Positions 1 through 6,483 are shown, numbered from the stretch's first letter. The stretch: DNA of 16,036 nt from an uncultured Bacteroidales bacterium (GCA_900546445.1 URCV01000043.1:1-16036); one strand, 5' to 3'. Numbers and translations: made by a program. Notes: generated from the letters alone by a model not told the origin.

Positions 1-288
1 AAAATTGCTAACTTCACGGCAGAAGAAATTCATAGATACACGGAGGAACAGAAAATGAGTTACGATTATCAGAACTGTCTAAACTACGCGGTAGAGACGG
101 CCGTAGAAGCGGCAGTAAAAACTGCTACCGAGAAAGCTCTGTCCGAAGGTGAAGCAAAAGGTAAAGCAGAGGGCAAAAACGAAGCTCGGTGCGAAACGGC
201 TAGGAATCTACTGAAAATGAGGCTCACCGCTGTGCAAATAGCCCAGGCCACCGGTCTTTCCGAAGAAGAAATCATTAAATTAAAGTAG
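1..288 (+). CDS. Rpn-family PD-(D/E)XK recombination-promoting nuclease / putative transposase, C-terminal part
   Basis: The reading frame is open from base 1, so the gene starts outside the window and only the last 95 codons are present; the ATG at 55 is an internal methionine. The visible part has the low-complexity tail common in Bacteroidales Rpn proteins: an alanine/glutamate-rich helix, a short EGEAKGKAEGK stretch, then a helix-turn-helix-like end (QIAQATGLSEEEI). In this family the N-terminal PD-(D/E)XK nuclease core is followed by such a tail; the core is not in the window. Family members are chromosomal DNA endonucleases linked to recA-independent recombination and were once called transposases. 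The assignment rests only on the tail, so the family is likely but activity cannot be judged. A rho-independent terminator follows the stop by about 25 bases. Confidence 0.72.
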   Translation, partial: KIANFTAEEIHRYTEEQKMSYDYQNCLNYAVETAVEAAVKTATEKALSEGEAKGKAEGKNEARCETARNLLKMRLTAVQIAQATGLSEEEIIKLK

Positions 289-313
289 TCACAGACTACC
301 ATACGACAAGCAT

Positions 314-350
314 TCCCGCAGGACATAATAAAAGTCTCTGCGGGATTTTT
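314..350 (+). terminator. Rho-independent terminator of the Rpn-family gene
   Basis: TCCCGCAG (314-321) pairs perfectly with CTGCGGGA (338-345), an 8-bp GC-rich stem with a 16-base loop, followed directly by five T residues (346-350). It lies 25 bases after the stop at 288 and is oriented to end rightward transcription. Confidence 0.8.
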
Positions 351-374
351 GCTTGCAGGGGAACGAACGCACGT

Positions 375-407
375 AAAAAGGTCGCGGTGTTTCACAACGT
401 CGCGACC
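375..407 (-). terminator. Rho-independent terminator ending leftward transcription from the fimbrillin-like gene
   Basis: Read on the minus strand, GGTCGCG (407-401) pairs with CGCGACC (386-380). The inner bases extend the stem through two G-T wobbles and two or three A-T/G-C pairs. Five T residues follow directly (379-375). It is the last of a run of hairpins after the minus-strand gene ending at 549, and is the most convincing terminator for that unit, about 140 bases past the stop codon. Confidence 0.7.
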
Positions 408-420
408 CTGATCAAATCAT

Positions 421-535
421 AACCAGTCTTTACTGGTTTCACAAGTAAAAATGCCTTTCGGCATATCAGTCAACCACATAATAATGTGGTTGGAATTTAT
501 TCACCTCAGAGCTAAGGAGTTAGCGCCAAGGTGAA
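421..535 (-). other. Cluster of four adjacent hairpins in the 3' region of the fimbrillin-like gene
   Basis: In the 260-bp convergent intergenic stretch 289-548, nearly every base is in a potential stem. Besides the two terminators there are: 500-506 with 529-535 (TTCACCT/AGGTGAA) enclosing a small stem 511-515/520-524; 471-479 with 484-492 (CAACCACAT/ATGTGGTTG, 9 bp, 4-base loop); 451-455 with 460-464, which on the minus strand has a GAAA tetraloop and is followed by four T residues, so it could be a weak first terminator; and 421-427 with 432-438 (AACCAGT/ACTGGTT, 4-base loop). The GAAA loop and the T-runs suggest the minus strand is the transcribed one. No ORF of note is present. This may be a structured 3' UTR, a 3'-UTR-derived small RNA or stacked terminators. 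Confidence 0.5.
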
Positions 536-548
536 CATATATTAAGGG

Positions 549-2549
549 TTAGTTGGCTGTTTTGTACTTAACCTGAATGTTATAGCACTTAACGCCCTTT
601 GCGATACCAGTTACAGTTATCGTAACCTTATTACCGACTGCGGTAGATGTACTTGTAACGGTAACGTCAGTTTTAGCATTCAACGCACCAGTTCCGACTG
701 ATGTATCGCCTACCTTTAGGGTGACGGTTCCGGCTGTGCCTTTAAATCCTCCGAATTTAGATGAGATAGATGTCACCTCTGCATCTGCCGGAAGAGTGGT
801 AGTGAAAGTGATGCTTGTGGCAGGATTATCCGAAGAACCTACTTGAGAATATGTCGGTTGCTGAGTATAAGATGTTGTTCCAGCCGTTGTAATCGTCCAA
901 GTGTTCTTCTGGTCGTCGTTAGCTGTTACGGAGGCACTACTTATCTTTACGTCATTCGTTCCGAACTTGATTGTGGCGGTCTTATCAACCAAGGCGGAAC
1001 TTCCCGCGGCGCGTTGTGATACTGTTACGGCGACAGGGGCGGCGCCTGGGTAAGACAGTGTGACTGTGGCAGTACGGGCTCCGCCTTTATTTGCATCAAC
1101 TACAAATGACACTTCGCCAGGCACTTTATAATCAAACCCCTTTACCCAAGTTTCTTTAGATGTAGCTGTGATGGTTGCATCGGCTGCAGGGTATTTAATA
1201 GAATACTTAAGAGTTAATTTATCGCCTTCTGGTTTTGCTGAAACAGTAGTTTTATCTACTGTGATAACCGGCACTTTAACGTCCAATTTTATGTCATCAA
1301 TTCGAGCATTCGAAGAAGTGGCATTCTTGATTGTCAAAGTAAATGTACATCCTCCTTCAGGAACATTAAGCAGGTATTCCATACCTGTATTCTTCGTTAC
1401 CGTTACATTCCTATCTGAAGATGCGACAGTTAAATTATCTCGATTAGATTTAAAAGTCAAAACATAGTTACCTGCATCCGCTTTTACCTTTACAGAGAAC
1501 GAACCTCCACTTTTAACCATAAGTTCCGGAGCAAATCCACCAGCATAATTATCGGATGATTGTTTACTACTTTGGTTAAGTGTATACAAACTCAAATCCC
1601 CAAAGAAATCTTCAGTCCAAGGAATAGTCACATAGTCGACTACCACCTTATCAAAATTAAACGCAAGGGTCTTGATGCTGCCGGCGGTGAAGGTGACATC
1701 CTTAGGGAGTGTGAGCGGCTTTTCGTAGCCGTTTACGGAAATCTTAAGGATGGAACCTGATGCTGCGGTGTGAGGCTTGATAGGAATGTAATACACAGCA
1801 CTTTCACCCTTTGCTAAAGGAGTAGCTCCCTTAACGGTCAAACTTGCCGTAGACGAATTGAACAAACCATCACCAGTAGTGTACTCAACTGCAGTACCGG
1901 TAACATCAATGTAGAATTGTCCCACAATCGGCTCAGTAGATGTGAACGCCACTGAATTTACGGTCAAAGGTTTTTCTGTAGTATTCGTTACCTTAACTTT
2001 CACTACAGAAGCAAGATGCTGCATCATCATCGATGGCTTTTCGTTTGACGGCACATTCGCTACTTTTCCCCAAAGTGGAGCATAACGTTCCACGAGATGA
2101 GATGTGGAATTATTACCGTTCTGAACGGCAGGAGTGTCAGAACGCCCACCTACATAACACCATTTAGCAGTAGTAGCATTATTTGCCGGTGTCTTCACGG
2201 CCTGGTTATACGGATAAATCGCATACCAGTCATAACTCTTTGATGCGTCAAGTGCACTTGAGAGATTTCCCTTGAAAACACCTACGCGGGTAGCATCGAG
2301 TTTAAAATCATTATCAGATACATAATCAGTCTTACCTGCCTCGGCGTGGAAAAGATTAATCGCATCGCCTGTAGCCCATTGGGTAGCAAGTCCGTCGTTA
2401 GTAGTCTTAGTAGAGATGTCGGCTGAAATCTCAAATGGGATTCCGGCAGGAGTAGCAGGGGCGATAGGTCCCTCGATTTTCTCGGCACAGTTAGTCAGAG
2501 ACAGCGAAGCTGCGAGCGCCATCCCTAGGAACAATGATAATTTTTTCAT
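549..2549 (-). CDS. Fimbrillin-family surface lipoprotein with BACON domain
   Basis: A 666-residue exported lipoprotein. The signal peptide (MKKLSLFLGMALAASLSLTNC) has a lipobox ending at Cys21. Residues about 35-300 resemble the Mfa/FimA fimbrillin-like fold of Bacteroidales: TKT near the start of the mature protein, W-x-x-GDAINLF (58-67), YAIYPYN (109-115) and paired beta-sandwich halves. Residues about 308-426 look like a beta-rich jelly-roll module I cannot name. About 428-512 is a BACON domain (VDKTTVSAKPEG start, SVSQ-like VTVSQRA end), a family tied to carbohydrate or mucin binding. About 521-666 is a C-terminal beta-sandwich common in Bacteroidales surface proteins (GSSDNPATSITF, FGGFKGTAG). 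No enzyme motif is seen. It follows a small YEAP-type peptide gene by 12 bases and shares its promoter. The likely role is an outer-surface adhesin or fimbria-associated glycan-binding protein, which is an inference from domain content. Confidence 0.8.
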   Translation of the reverse strand: MKKLSLFLGMALAASLSLTNCAEKIEGPIAPATPAGIPFEISADISTKTTNDGLATQWATGDAINLFHAEAGKTDYVSDNDFKLDATRVGVFKGNLSSALDASKSYDWYAIYPYNQAVKTPANNATTAKWCYVGGRSDTPAVQNGNNSTSHLVERYAPLWGKVANVPSNEKPSMMMQHLASVVKVKVTNTTEKPLTVNSVAFTSTEPIVGQFYIDVTGTAVEYTTGDGLFNSSTASLTVKGATPLAKGESAVYYIPIKPHTAASGSILKISVNGYEKPLTLPKDVTFTAGSIKTLAFNFDKVVVDYVTIPWTEDFFGDLSLYTLNQSSKQSSDNYAGGFAPELMVKSGGSFSVKVKADAGNYVLTFKSNRDNLTVASSDRNVTVTKNTGMEYLLNVPEGGCTFTLTIKNATSSNARIDDIKLDVKVPVITVDKTTVSAKPEGDKLTLKYSIKYPAADATITATSKETWVKGFDYKVPGEVSFVVDANKGGARTATVTLSYPGAAPVAVTVSQRAAGSSALVDKTATIKFGTNDVKISSASVTANDDQKNTWTITTAGTTSYTQQPTYSQVGSSDNPATSITFTTTLPADAEVTSISSKFGGFKGTAGTVTLKVGDTSVGTGALNAKTDVTVTSTSTAVGNKVTITVTGIAKGVKCYNIQVKYKTAN

Positions 2550-2561
2550 AACGCTTTCAGA

Positions 2562-2720
2562 TTAAAAGGTTAAATCATCATCGAGTGGGTCCTCGCTCCA
2601 TTTATTAATGGAGAAAGAGTTTGTACTTGCCTGTAAAATGGCCGATTCGCTTGCGATGCAGATAACATCACAAGCAGGAGCTTCATAAACTGAAGCCCCG
2701 AAAGGGATAATTTTTTTCAT
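2562..2720 (-). CDS. Small YEAP-motif peptide, function unknown
   Basis: A 52-residue peptide starting MKKIIPFGASVYEAPACDV and ending in an acidic, aromatic tail (DPLDDDLTF). It resembles a class of very short Bacteroidales proteins with a Y-x-(A/S)-P-x-x-x-V motif followed by a small-residue stretch, often placed just before surface lipoprotein genes. There is no signal peptide or membrane segment. I chose the ATG at 2720. An in-frame upstream start at 2885 would lie beyond the predicted transcription start and inside the promoter, and the residues it would add look non-coding. The gene sits 12 bases before the fimbrillin-like lipoprotein gene in the same orientation, so they are probably co-transcribed and may work together. 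The family has no assigned function to my knowledge. Alternatives are a chaperone-like partner or regulatory leader peptide for the lipoprotein. Confidence 0.65.
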   Translation of the reverse strand: MKKIIPFGASVYEAPACDVICIASESAILQASTNSFSINKWSEDPLDDDLTF

Positions 2721-2747
2721 CGTATTGTTTGTTGTGGAAAAACTTGC

Positions 2748-2783
2748 GGGTATACCCTGATAGATGAAATCTATACCCCCCCC
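2748..2783 (-). promoter_or_regulatory. Structured 5' leader segment with a G8 tract
   Basis: The leader of the YEAP peptide mRNA carries eight consecutive G (2783-2776 on the minus strand). A 6-bp stem follows, ATAGAT/ATCTAT (2774-2769 with 2765-2760, 3-base loop), then the palindrome GGGTATACCC (2757-2748). GGGTATA (2778-2772) can pair instead with TATACCC (2754-2748), so two folds exclude each other. No known riboswitch class is recognised. Confidence 0.35.
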
Positions 2784-2839
2784 GTTTGGAATTTGAAGGA
2801 GGACGCAATCAGTCTTATGCGTTACGATTTGATTCATCT

Positions 2840-2859
2840 TTTGTGGAAAACTCCACAAA
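2840..2859. promoter_or_regulatory. Inverted repeat overlapping the -7 element and start site, candidate operator
   Basis: TTTGTGGA (2840-2847) and TCCACAAA (2852-2859) form a perfect 8-bp dyad with a 4-base centre. One arm supplies the TTTG of the -7 element and the other covers the predicted start site, a typical repressor position. A direct copy of ten bases, TTGTGGAAAA, occurs at 2841-2850 and again at 2732-2741 in the leader near the start codon. It could also act as a holA 3' hairpin, but no T-run follows it. Confidence 0.42.
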
Positions 2860-2886
2860 GTTAGCAAGAATCTTACGATATGCAAA
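2856..2886 (-). promoter_or_regulatory. Bacteroidota-type promoter of the YEAP peptide / fimbrillin-like unit
   Basis: On the minus strand, TTTG (2886-2883) is followed by exactly 19 bases and then TAACTTTG (2863-2856), a perfect match to TTTG-N19-21-TAnnTTTG. The -33 element begins 6 bases after the holA stop, so this unit has its own promoter. Transcription should start near 2849, giving a leader of about 130 bases. Confidence 0.75.
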
Positions 2887-2891
2887 CAATC

Positions 2892-3935
2892 CTAACAAGA
2901 AAGTATCTTTGCGACCAGTTCGACGAGGAGCTCCCCGGCGCCGGTCTCCACACCGTCACCTCCCTTGCCGAGGTAGTCGTATTCGCAGAGAAGCGAGATG
3001 ATGGCCATAGTCTTATGCATCGGATAATTTCTCGCTGCCGCCTCATAGTCCTTATAAAAATATGGATTCACCCCGGAAAGGGCCGCAGCCTTATCTGAGG
3101 GCGAAGGACTTCCCTTTCGAAGCATCATCGCCTGAAGACGAAGCACCTTCGAGAAGGTAGCATATATGACGCTAACTGCCGCAGGCAGGGCAAACTTGGC
3201 CGAATTGCCTATGTATCCCGCTATCTTGAGAGCCTTTTCGCTGCGCTTGTAGCATAGTTCCTTAGTAAGTTCGAAAATGCTGAATTGACGGCTTATGCCT
3301 ATATTCTTCTCTATGTCGGACACGGTGACCTTCTTACATCCGGGGTCCAAGTTCTTCAAGAGCTTGTCGGTCTCTACCGCGATGGCGCCCAGATTACAAC
3401 CTATGGATTCGGCGATAAGATTCGCTCCTCCGGGTTCGAGGTCCAGTCCGCGAGACTTGTAATAGCCTTCTATCCAGCGAGGAAGCTCGTAGTCCCTTAC
3501 GAGAGGGCTATCCACCACCACACCATTTTTCGAAACCGCCTTATACAGGGCCTTTCGCTTGTCCACCCCGCCTCCGTGCATAAGAATCACGAGCACGGTG
3601 CTATCCAGAGGCGATTCGCAGTAAACCGAGAGAGACTCGAGCGATTTTAGCATCTGACCCTCCTTCAGCACCACCAACACCCTGTCGGACATCATAGGGA
3701 ACTGACGGGCAGCACTTATCACGGCGTCCGCGTTAGCGTCGGCGCCATAGCAGATGAGTTCGTTGAAGTCCTTACTGCTCTCGTCTATGCAATTATCGAT
3801 TATCTCCTTACAGACCAAGTCCGGATAGTAGCTCTCTTCTCCCATAAGAAGATAGACCGGACTAAAAATCCCATTTCGGATGTCCTCGATAAGGTCCCGA
3901 CACTGGGCCGCCACATCTATGCCCTGTTTCGCCAT
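2892..3935 (-). CDS. holA: DNA polymerase III subunit delta
   Basis: A 347-residue protein of normal family length. Delta opens the beta sliding clamp within the clamp-loader complex and is cytoplasmic. The N-terminal start of the AAA+-like fold is clear: YLLMGEESYYPD (residues 28-39), the delta version of the Walker-A strand, where the P-loop is degenerate because delta does not hydrolyse ATP. The central RQFSIFELTKEL segment (about 216-227) matches the conserved delta F-x-I-F-x-L element that opens the collar domain. The C-terminal end YDYLGKG...ELLVELVAKIL (about 318-345) is typical of Bacteroidota delta subunits. It starts 6 bases after the stop of the alpha/beta hydrolase gene and is probably co-transcribed with it; that pairing appears positional rather than functional. 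No strong terminator follows. Confidence 0.92.
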   Translation of the reverse strand: MAKQGIDVAAQCRDLIEDIRNGIFSPVYLLMGEESYYPDLVCKEIIDNCIDESSKDFNELICYGADANADAVISAARQFPMMSDRVLVVLKEGQMLKSLESLSVYCESPLDSTVLVILMHGGGVDKRKALYKAVSKNGVVVDSPLVRDYELPRWIEGYYKSRGLDLEPGGANLIAESIGCNLGAIAVETDKLLKNLDPGCKKVTVSDIEKNIGISRQFSIFELTKELCYKRSEKALKIAGYIGNSAKFALPAAVSVIYATFSKVLRLQAMMLRKGSPSPSDKAAALSGVNPYFYKDYEAAARNYPMHKTMAIISLLCEYDYLGKGGDGVETGAGELLVELVAKILSC

Positions 3936-3941
3936 CCGAAA

Positions 3942-4844
3942 TTACTTTTCTATAAACTCCAGCACGTCATCCCACACCTGTTTCTCCCCTTCCAGAAGAA
4001 TCTCGTGCCTAAGTCCCGGATAGAGCTGATAGGTAACGTCCTTATAACCTCTATCCTTCATAAAGTTCACCGCACTCATAAAGTCCTTATTACTAATGCG
4101 ACAAGGGTCGTCTCCTCCGGAGATGAACATTATCGGAAGCGATGGCTTGCTCATCTTCCAGCCCTTCGTAGCGTAGCACTGCTTCATAATCTTGAAGAGG
4201 TTCTTGAAACCATTGGCAGTGAAAATGAAACCGCACAGCGGATCGCGATGGTAGTCGGCCACATTGGCCTTATTGGCCGAGAGCCAGGCCAGCGGGTTCC
4301 CCTCTTCGAAGAGCTTCCCGTAGCCGCCGAATGCCAATTGGTTCAGAAGCCTGCTTCTGTGCTTCGAGCCGCACAGAACCCCGATTATCGATGCCAATCC
4401 GATGCCGACACCCTTTCCCGGGTTGTTCGACGGGCAGCCGCAGACGATGAGCTTGTCGATGCGGTCGTCGTATTTTCTGGTGAACGCGCGCACGACCATA
4501 CTGCCCATACTGTGACCGAAGAGGTAGACCGGGAGGTTAGGGAATTGGCCCTTAGCCCAATTCTGCACCAGCAGCACGTCTTCGACCATGGCGTCCGCAC
4601 CGCCGTCGTACATAAAGCCCAAATCCTGCTCGGATTTCACGCTCTCGCCGTGACCTCTATGGTCGTGAATCACACAGGCATAGCCGTGCTCCGAGAGAAA
4701 TTCCATAAATGGATAGTATCTTTCCTTATGCTCCGCCATTCCGTGAACTATCTGGAAAATGGCCTTAGGGGTTCCCTGCGCTGGGAGAAAGGCGACGCCT
4801 AAAGACAGGTCATCGAAATTAGATTTGAGTTTTAATGTATTCAT
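3942..4844 (-). CDS. Alpha/beta hydrolase, monoacylglycerol-lipase-like
   Basis: A 300-residue serine hydrolase of the monoglyceride lipase / lysophospholipase type (Hydrolase_4). The visible landmarks, numbered from the chosen start, are the oxyanion-hole strand with HGMAEH (34-39), DHRGHGES (61-68), the nucleophile elbow GHSMG with Ser112, the acid in SGGDDP (Asp245 or Asp246) and the catalytic His280 in LRHEIL. There is no signal peptide, so it is cytoplasmic. A longer reading from 4865 would put its first codons inside a TAAATTTG promoter element, so I place the start at the ATG at 4844 (MNTLKLKSN). The expected reaction is cleavage of monoacylglycerols or similar esters to fatty acid and glycerol. 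The divergent neighbour is glycerol kinase, which fits such a role, but the substrate is inferred. Confidence 0.85.
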   Translation of the reverse strand: MNTLKLKSNFDDLSLGVAFLPAQGTPKAIFQIVHGMAEHKERYYPFMEFLSEHGYACVIHDHRGHGESVKSEQDLGFMYDGGADAMVEDVLLVQNWAKGQFPNLPVYLFGHSMGSMVVRAFTRKYDDRIDKLIVCGCPSNNPGKGVGIGLASIIGVLCGSKHRSRLLNQLAFGGYGKLFEEGNPLAWLSANKANVADYHRDPLCGFIFTANGFKNLFKIMKQCYATKGWKMSKPSLPIMFISGGDDPCRISNKDFMSAVNFMKDRGYKDVTYQLYPGLRHEILLEGEKQVWDDVLEFIEK

Positions 4845-4862
4845 AACGATTGAAGATTTGAG

Positions 4863-4870
4863 CAAATTTA
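4863..4870 (-). promoter_or_regulatory. Probable -7 promoter element of the hydrolase-holA unit
   Basis: TAAATTTG on the minus strand matches TAnnTTTG perfectly and lies 18 bases before the ATG at 4844. The -33 position shows only a T-rich TTTTTC, so the upstream element is weak. The 41-bp gap to the divergent glpK start (4845-4885) must hold both promoters. On the + strand ATTG (4849-4852), 19 bases, then TAATTTTA (4872-4879) is an imperfect candidate for glpK, which would give a nearly leaderless mRNA. Confidence 0.45.
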
Positions 4871-4885
4871 GTAATTTTACACGAT

Positions 4886-6358
4886 ATGAAAAATATAATT
4901 ATCTCTTTAGACCAGGGGACGAGCAGTTCGCGCTCGATAGCTTTCGATGGTAACGGAGTCCAGCTCGCGTGCCGTGCGAAGGAATTTCCGCAAATTTTCC
5001 CGCAAGACGGATGGGTAGAGCACGATCCTGCCCAAATTTGGGCATCGCAATACGAAGTATTTATGGATGTAGCGAGACAGGTGGGCGTGGAAAATGTGGC
5101 TGCGATAGGCATCACGAACCAGAGGGAGACCACCATAGTGTGGGACGCCGCGACGGGAGAGCCCATCTATAACGCCATAGTATGGCAGGATCGCAGGACT
5201 TCGGGGTATTGCGACTTTCTCGCTTCTCGTGGATTCGGAGCAATAATAAAGAGCAAGACGGGCCTTAGGCTGGATTCGTATTTCAGCGGCACGAAGATAA
5301 AATGGATATTGGACAATGTCCCGGGAGCGAGGGAACGGGCCAAGCGAGGAGAGCTACGCTTCGGCACCGTAGATACCTTCCTGCTGTGGAACTTGACCGG
5401 AGGAAAAGTACACGCGACTGATGTCTCGAACGCTTCGCGCACTATGCTTTTCAACATACACACCCTACAGTGGGACAAGGAGTTACTCAGCCTTTTGGAC
5501 ATACCAGAGAGTATGCTGCCTAAGGTCCTGCCTAGTTCGCATCTGTACGGCGAGACGGAAGTGGACGGAGTGAAAGTGCCGATATGCGGTGTGGCCGGGG
5601 ACCAGCAGGCCGCGCTTTTCGGACAGATGTGCGTAGATGCAGGCTCCGTAAAGAACACCTACGGCACCGGAGGGTTCCTGCTGATGAACACGGGACGCCG
5701 CGCCGTATCTTCCACCTGTAACCTACTCACTACCATCGCTTGGCAAATCGGCGACGAAGTGACCTACGCTCTCGAAGGAAGCGTATTCGTGTCCGGGGCT
5801 GCGGTCCAATGGCTTCGCGACGGGTTGGGCATCATCAGCAAGTCTTCTGAGGTAGAGGAACTTGCACGCAGCGTCGAGGACAGTGGCGGGGTATATTTCG
5901 TACCTGCCCTGACAGGACTTGCCGCTCCTTTTTGGGATGCCAATGCCAGAGGCACCATCGTAGGAATAACCCGTGCCACGACGAAGGCGCACATAGCACG
6001 CGCGACCTTAGAGGGAATGGCTCTTCAGGCGCGTGACGTCGTGAAGGCCATGAGTTCGGATGCGAGCGTGCCTATCTGCGAACTAAAAGTCGACGGTGGG
6101 GCATCGGAGAATTCGCTCTTGCTCCAATTTCAGTCAGATATCCTTAACACTAAGGTACTTAAGCCACGCGAAAAGGAGACGACGGCTCTGGGCGTAGCTT
6201 ATATGGCGGGACTCGAGGTGGGACTCTGGAAGAGCATCGGCGAACTTAAGGAGCTCTGGACTTCGGACAGAGTTTTCGAGCCTCAGCGCGACGACGAATT
6301 TAGAAAAGCCAAGGTCGGCGGATGGGAAAAGGCACTTCGCGCCGCTATGGTGAAATAA
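4886..6358 (+). CDS. glpK: Glycerol kinase
   Basis: A 490-residue FGGY-family kinase of normal length that converts glycerol and ATP to sn-glycerol 3-phosphate in the cytoplasm. The ATP-binding start DQGTSSSR (9-16) is followed by TNQRETTIVWD (77-87). The glycerol-contacting residues known from E. coli GlpK are all conserved: Arg80, Glu81, Trp100, Tyr132 and Asp239 (in GDQQAALFGQ). The first FGGY signature is at about 132-142 and the second at about 356-377; the C-terminal DGGASENS and ETTALGVAYMAG motifs are intact. The segment just before GDQQ is short (EVDGVKVPICGVA) and lacks the GGKGGTR loop with which the E. coli enzyme binds fructose 1,6-bisphosphate, so that control is probably absent. 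No glpF or glpA is in the window; the divergent monoacylglycerol-lipase-like gene may supply glycerol. Confidence 0.96.
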   Translation: MKNIIISLDQGTSSSRSIAFDGNGVQLACRAKEFPQIFPQDGWVEHDPAQIWASQYEVFMDVARQVGVENVAAIGITNQRETTIVWDAATGEPIYNAIVWQDRRTSGYCDFLASRGFGAIIKSKTGLRLDSYFSGTKIKWILDNVPGARERAKRGELRFGTVDTFLLWNLTGGKVHATDVSNASRTMLFNIHTLQWDKELLSLLDIPESMLPKVLPSSHLYGETEVDGVKVPICGVAGDQQAALFGQMCVDAGSVKNTYGTGGFLLMNTGRRAVSSTCNLLTTIAWQIGDEVTYALEGSVFVSGAAVQWLRDGLGIISKSSEVEELARSVEDSGGVYFVPALTGLAAPFWDANARGTIVGITRATTKAHIARATLEGMALQARDVVKAMSSDASVPICELKVDGGASENSLLLQFQSDILNTKVLKPREKETTALGVAYMAGLEVGLWKSIGELKELWTSDRVFEPQRDDEFRKAKVGGWEKALRAAMVK

Positions 6359-6365
6359 TCAAATA

Positions 6366-6397
6366 TTTGCAAATAAGGCGAGGTTTAAGTATATTTG
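6366..6397 (+). promoter_or_regulatory. Promoter of tRNA-Gln
   Basis: TTTG (6366-6369), a 20-base spacer and TATATTTG (6390-6397) match the Bacteroidota consensus TTTG-N19-21-TAnnTTTG perfectly. The expected start is near 6404, a few bases before the mature tRNA 5' end at 6409. The -33 element lies within the palindrome CAAATATTTG (6360-6369), just after the glpK stop. Confidence 0.8.
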
Positions 6398-6408
6398 CAG
6401 TTCGGAAT

Positions 6409-6479
6409 TGAGGTATGGTGTAATGGTAGCACTACAGATTTTGGTTCTGCCTGCCCAGGTTCGAATCCTGGTACCTCAA
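6409..6479 (+). tRNA. tRNA-Gln (anticodon TTG)
   Basis: A 71-nt cloverleaf: acceptor TGAGGTA (6409-6415) pairs with TACCTCA (6472-6478); D stem GTG/CAC with a TAATGGTAG loop; anticodon stem 6434-6438/6446-6450 with loop TTTTGGT and anticodon TTG at 6441-6443; 4-base variable loop; T arm CCAGG-TTCGAAT-CCTGG (6455-6471); discriminator A at 6479. The weak U1-A72 pair is a known glutaminyl-tRNA identity feature. The 27-43 pair would be A-C (6434 and 6450), a mismatch at the top of the anticodon stem. The CCA end is not fully encoded. It has its own promoter and terminator. Confidence 0.95.
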
Positions 6480-6483
6480 CCTT

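Noticed and set aside
1..288. Independent 77-codon gene starting at the ATG at 55
   Set aside because: The frame is open upstream to base 1 and the upstream residues continue the same protein family, so this is the 3' end of a longer gene.
314..535. Possible CRISPR or REP-type repeat array
   Set aside because: The stems are spaced regularly but differ in sequence, there are no recurring direct repeats or uniform spacers, and no cas gene is near.
2562..2885. Longer 107-codon version of the YEAP peptide gene
   Set aside because: Its start lies inside the -33 element and upstream of the predicted transcription start, and the extra 55 residues look like translated leader. The ATG at 2720 is preferred.
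4005..4802. 265-codon open frame on the plus strand
   Set aside because: It is antisense to the alpha/beta hydrolase, which has all its catalytic motifs. The open frame reflects the GC-rich codon pattern of the opposite strand.
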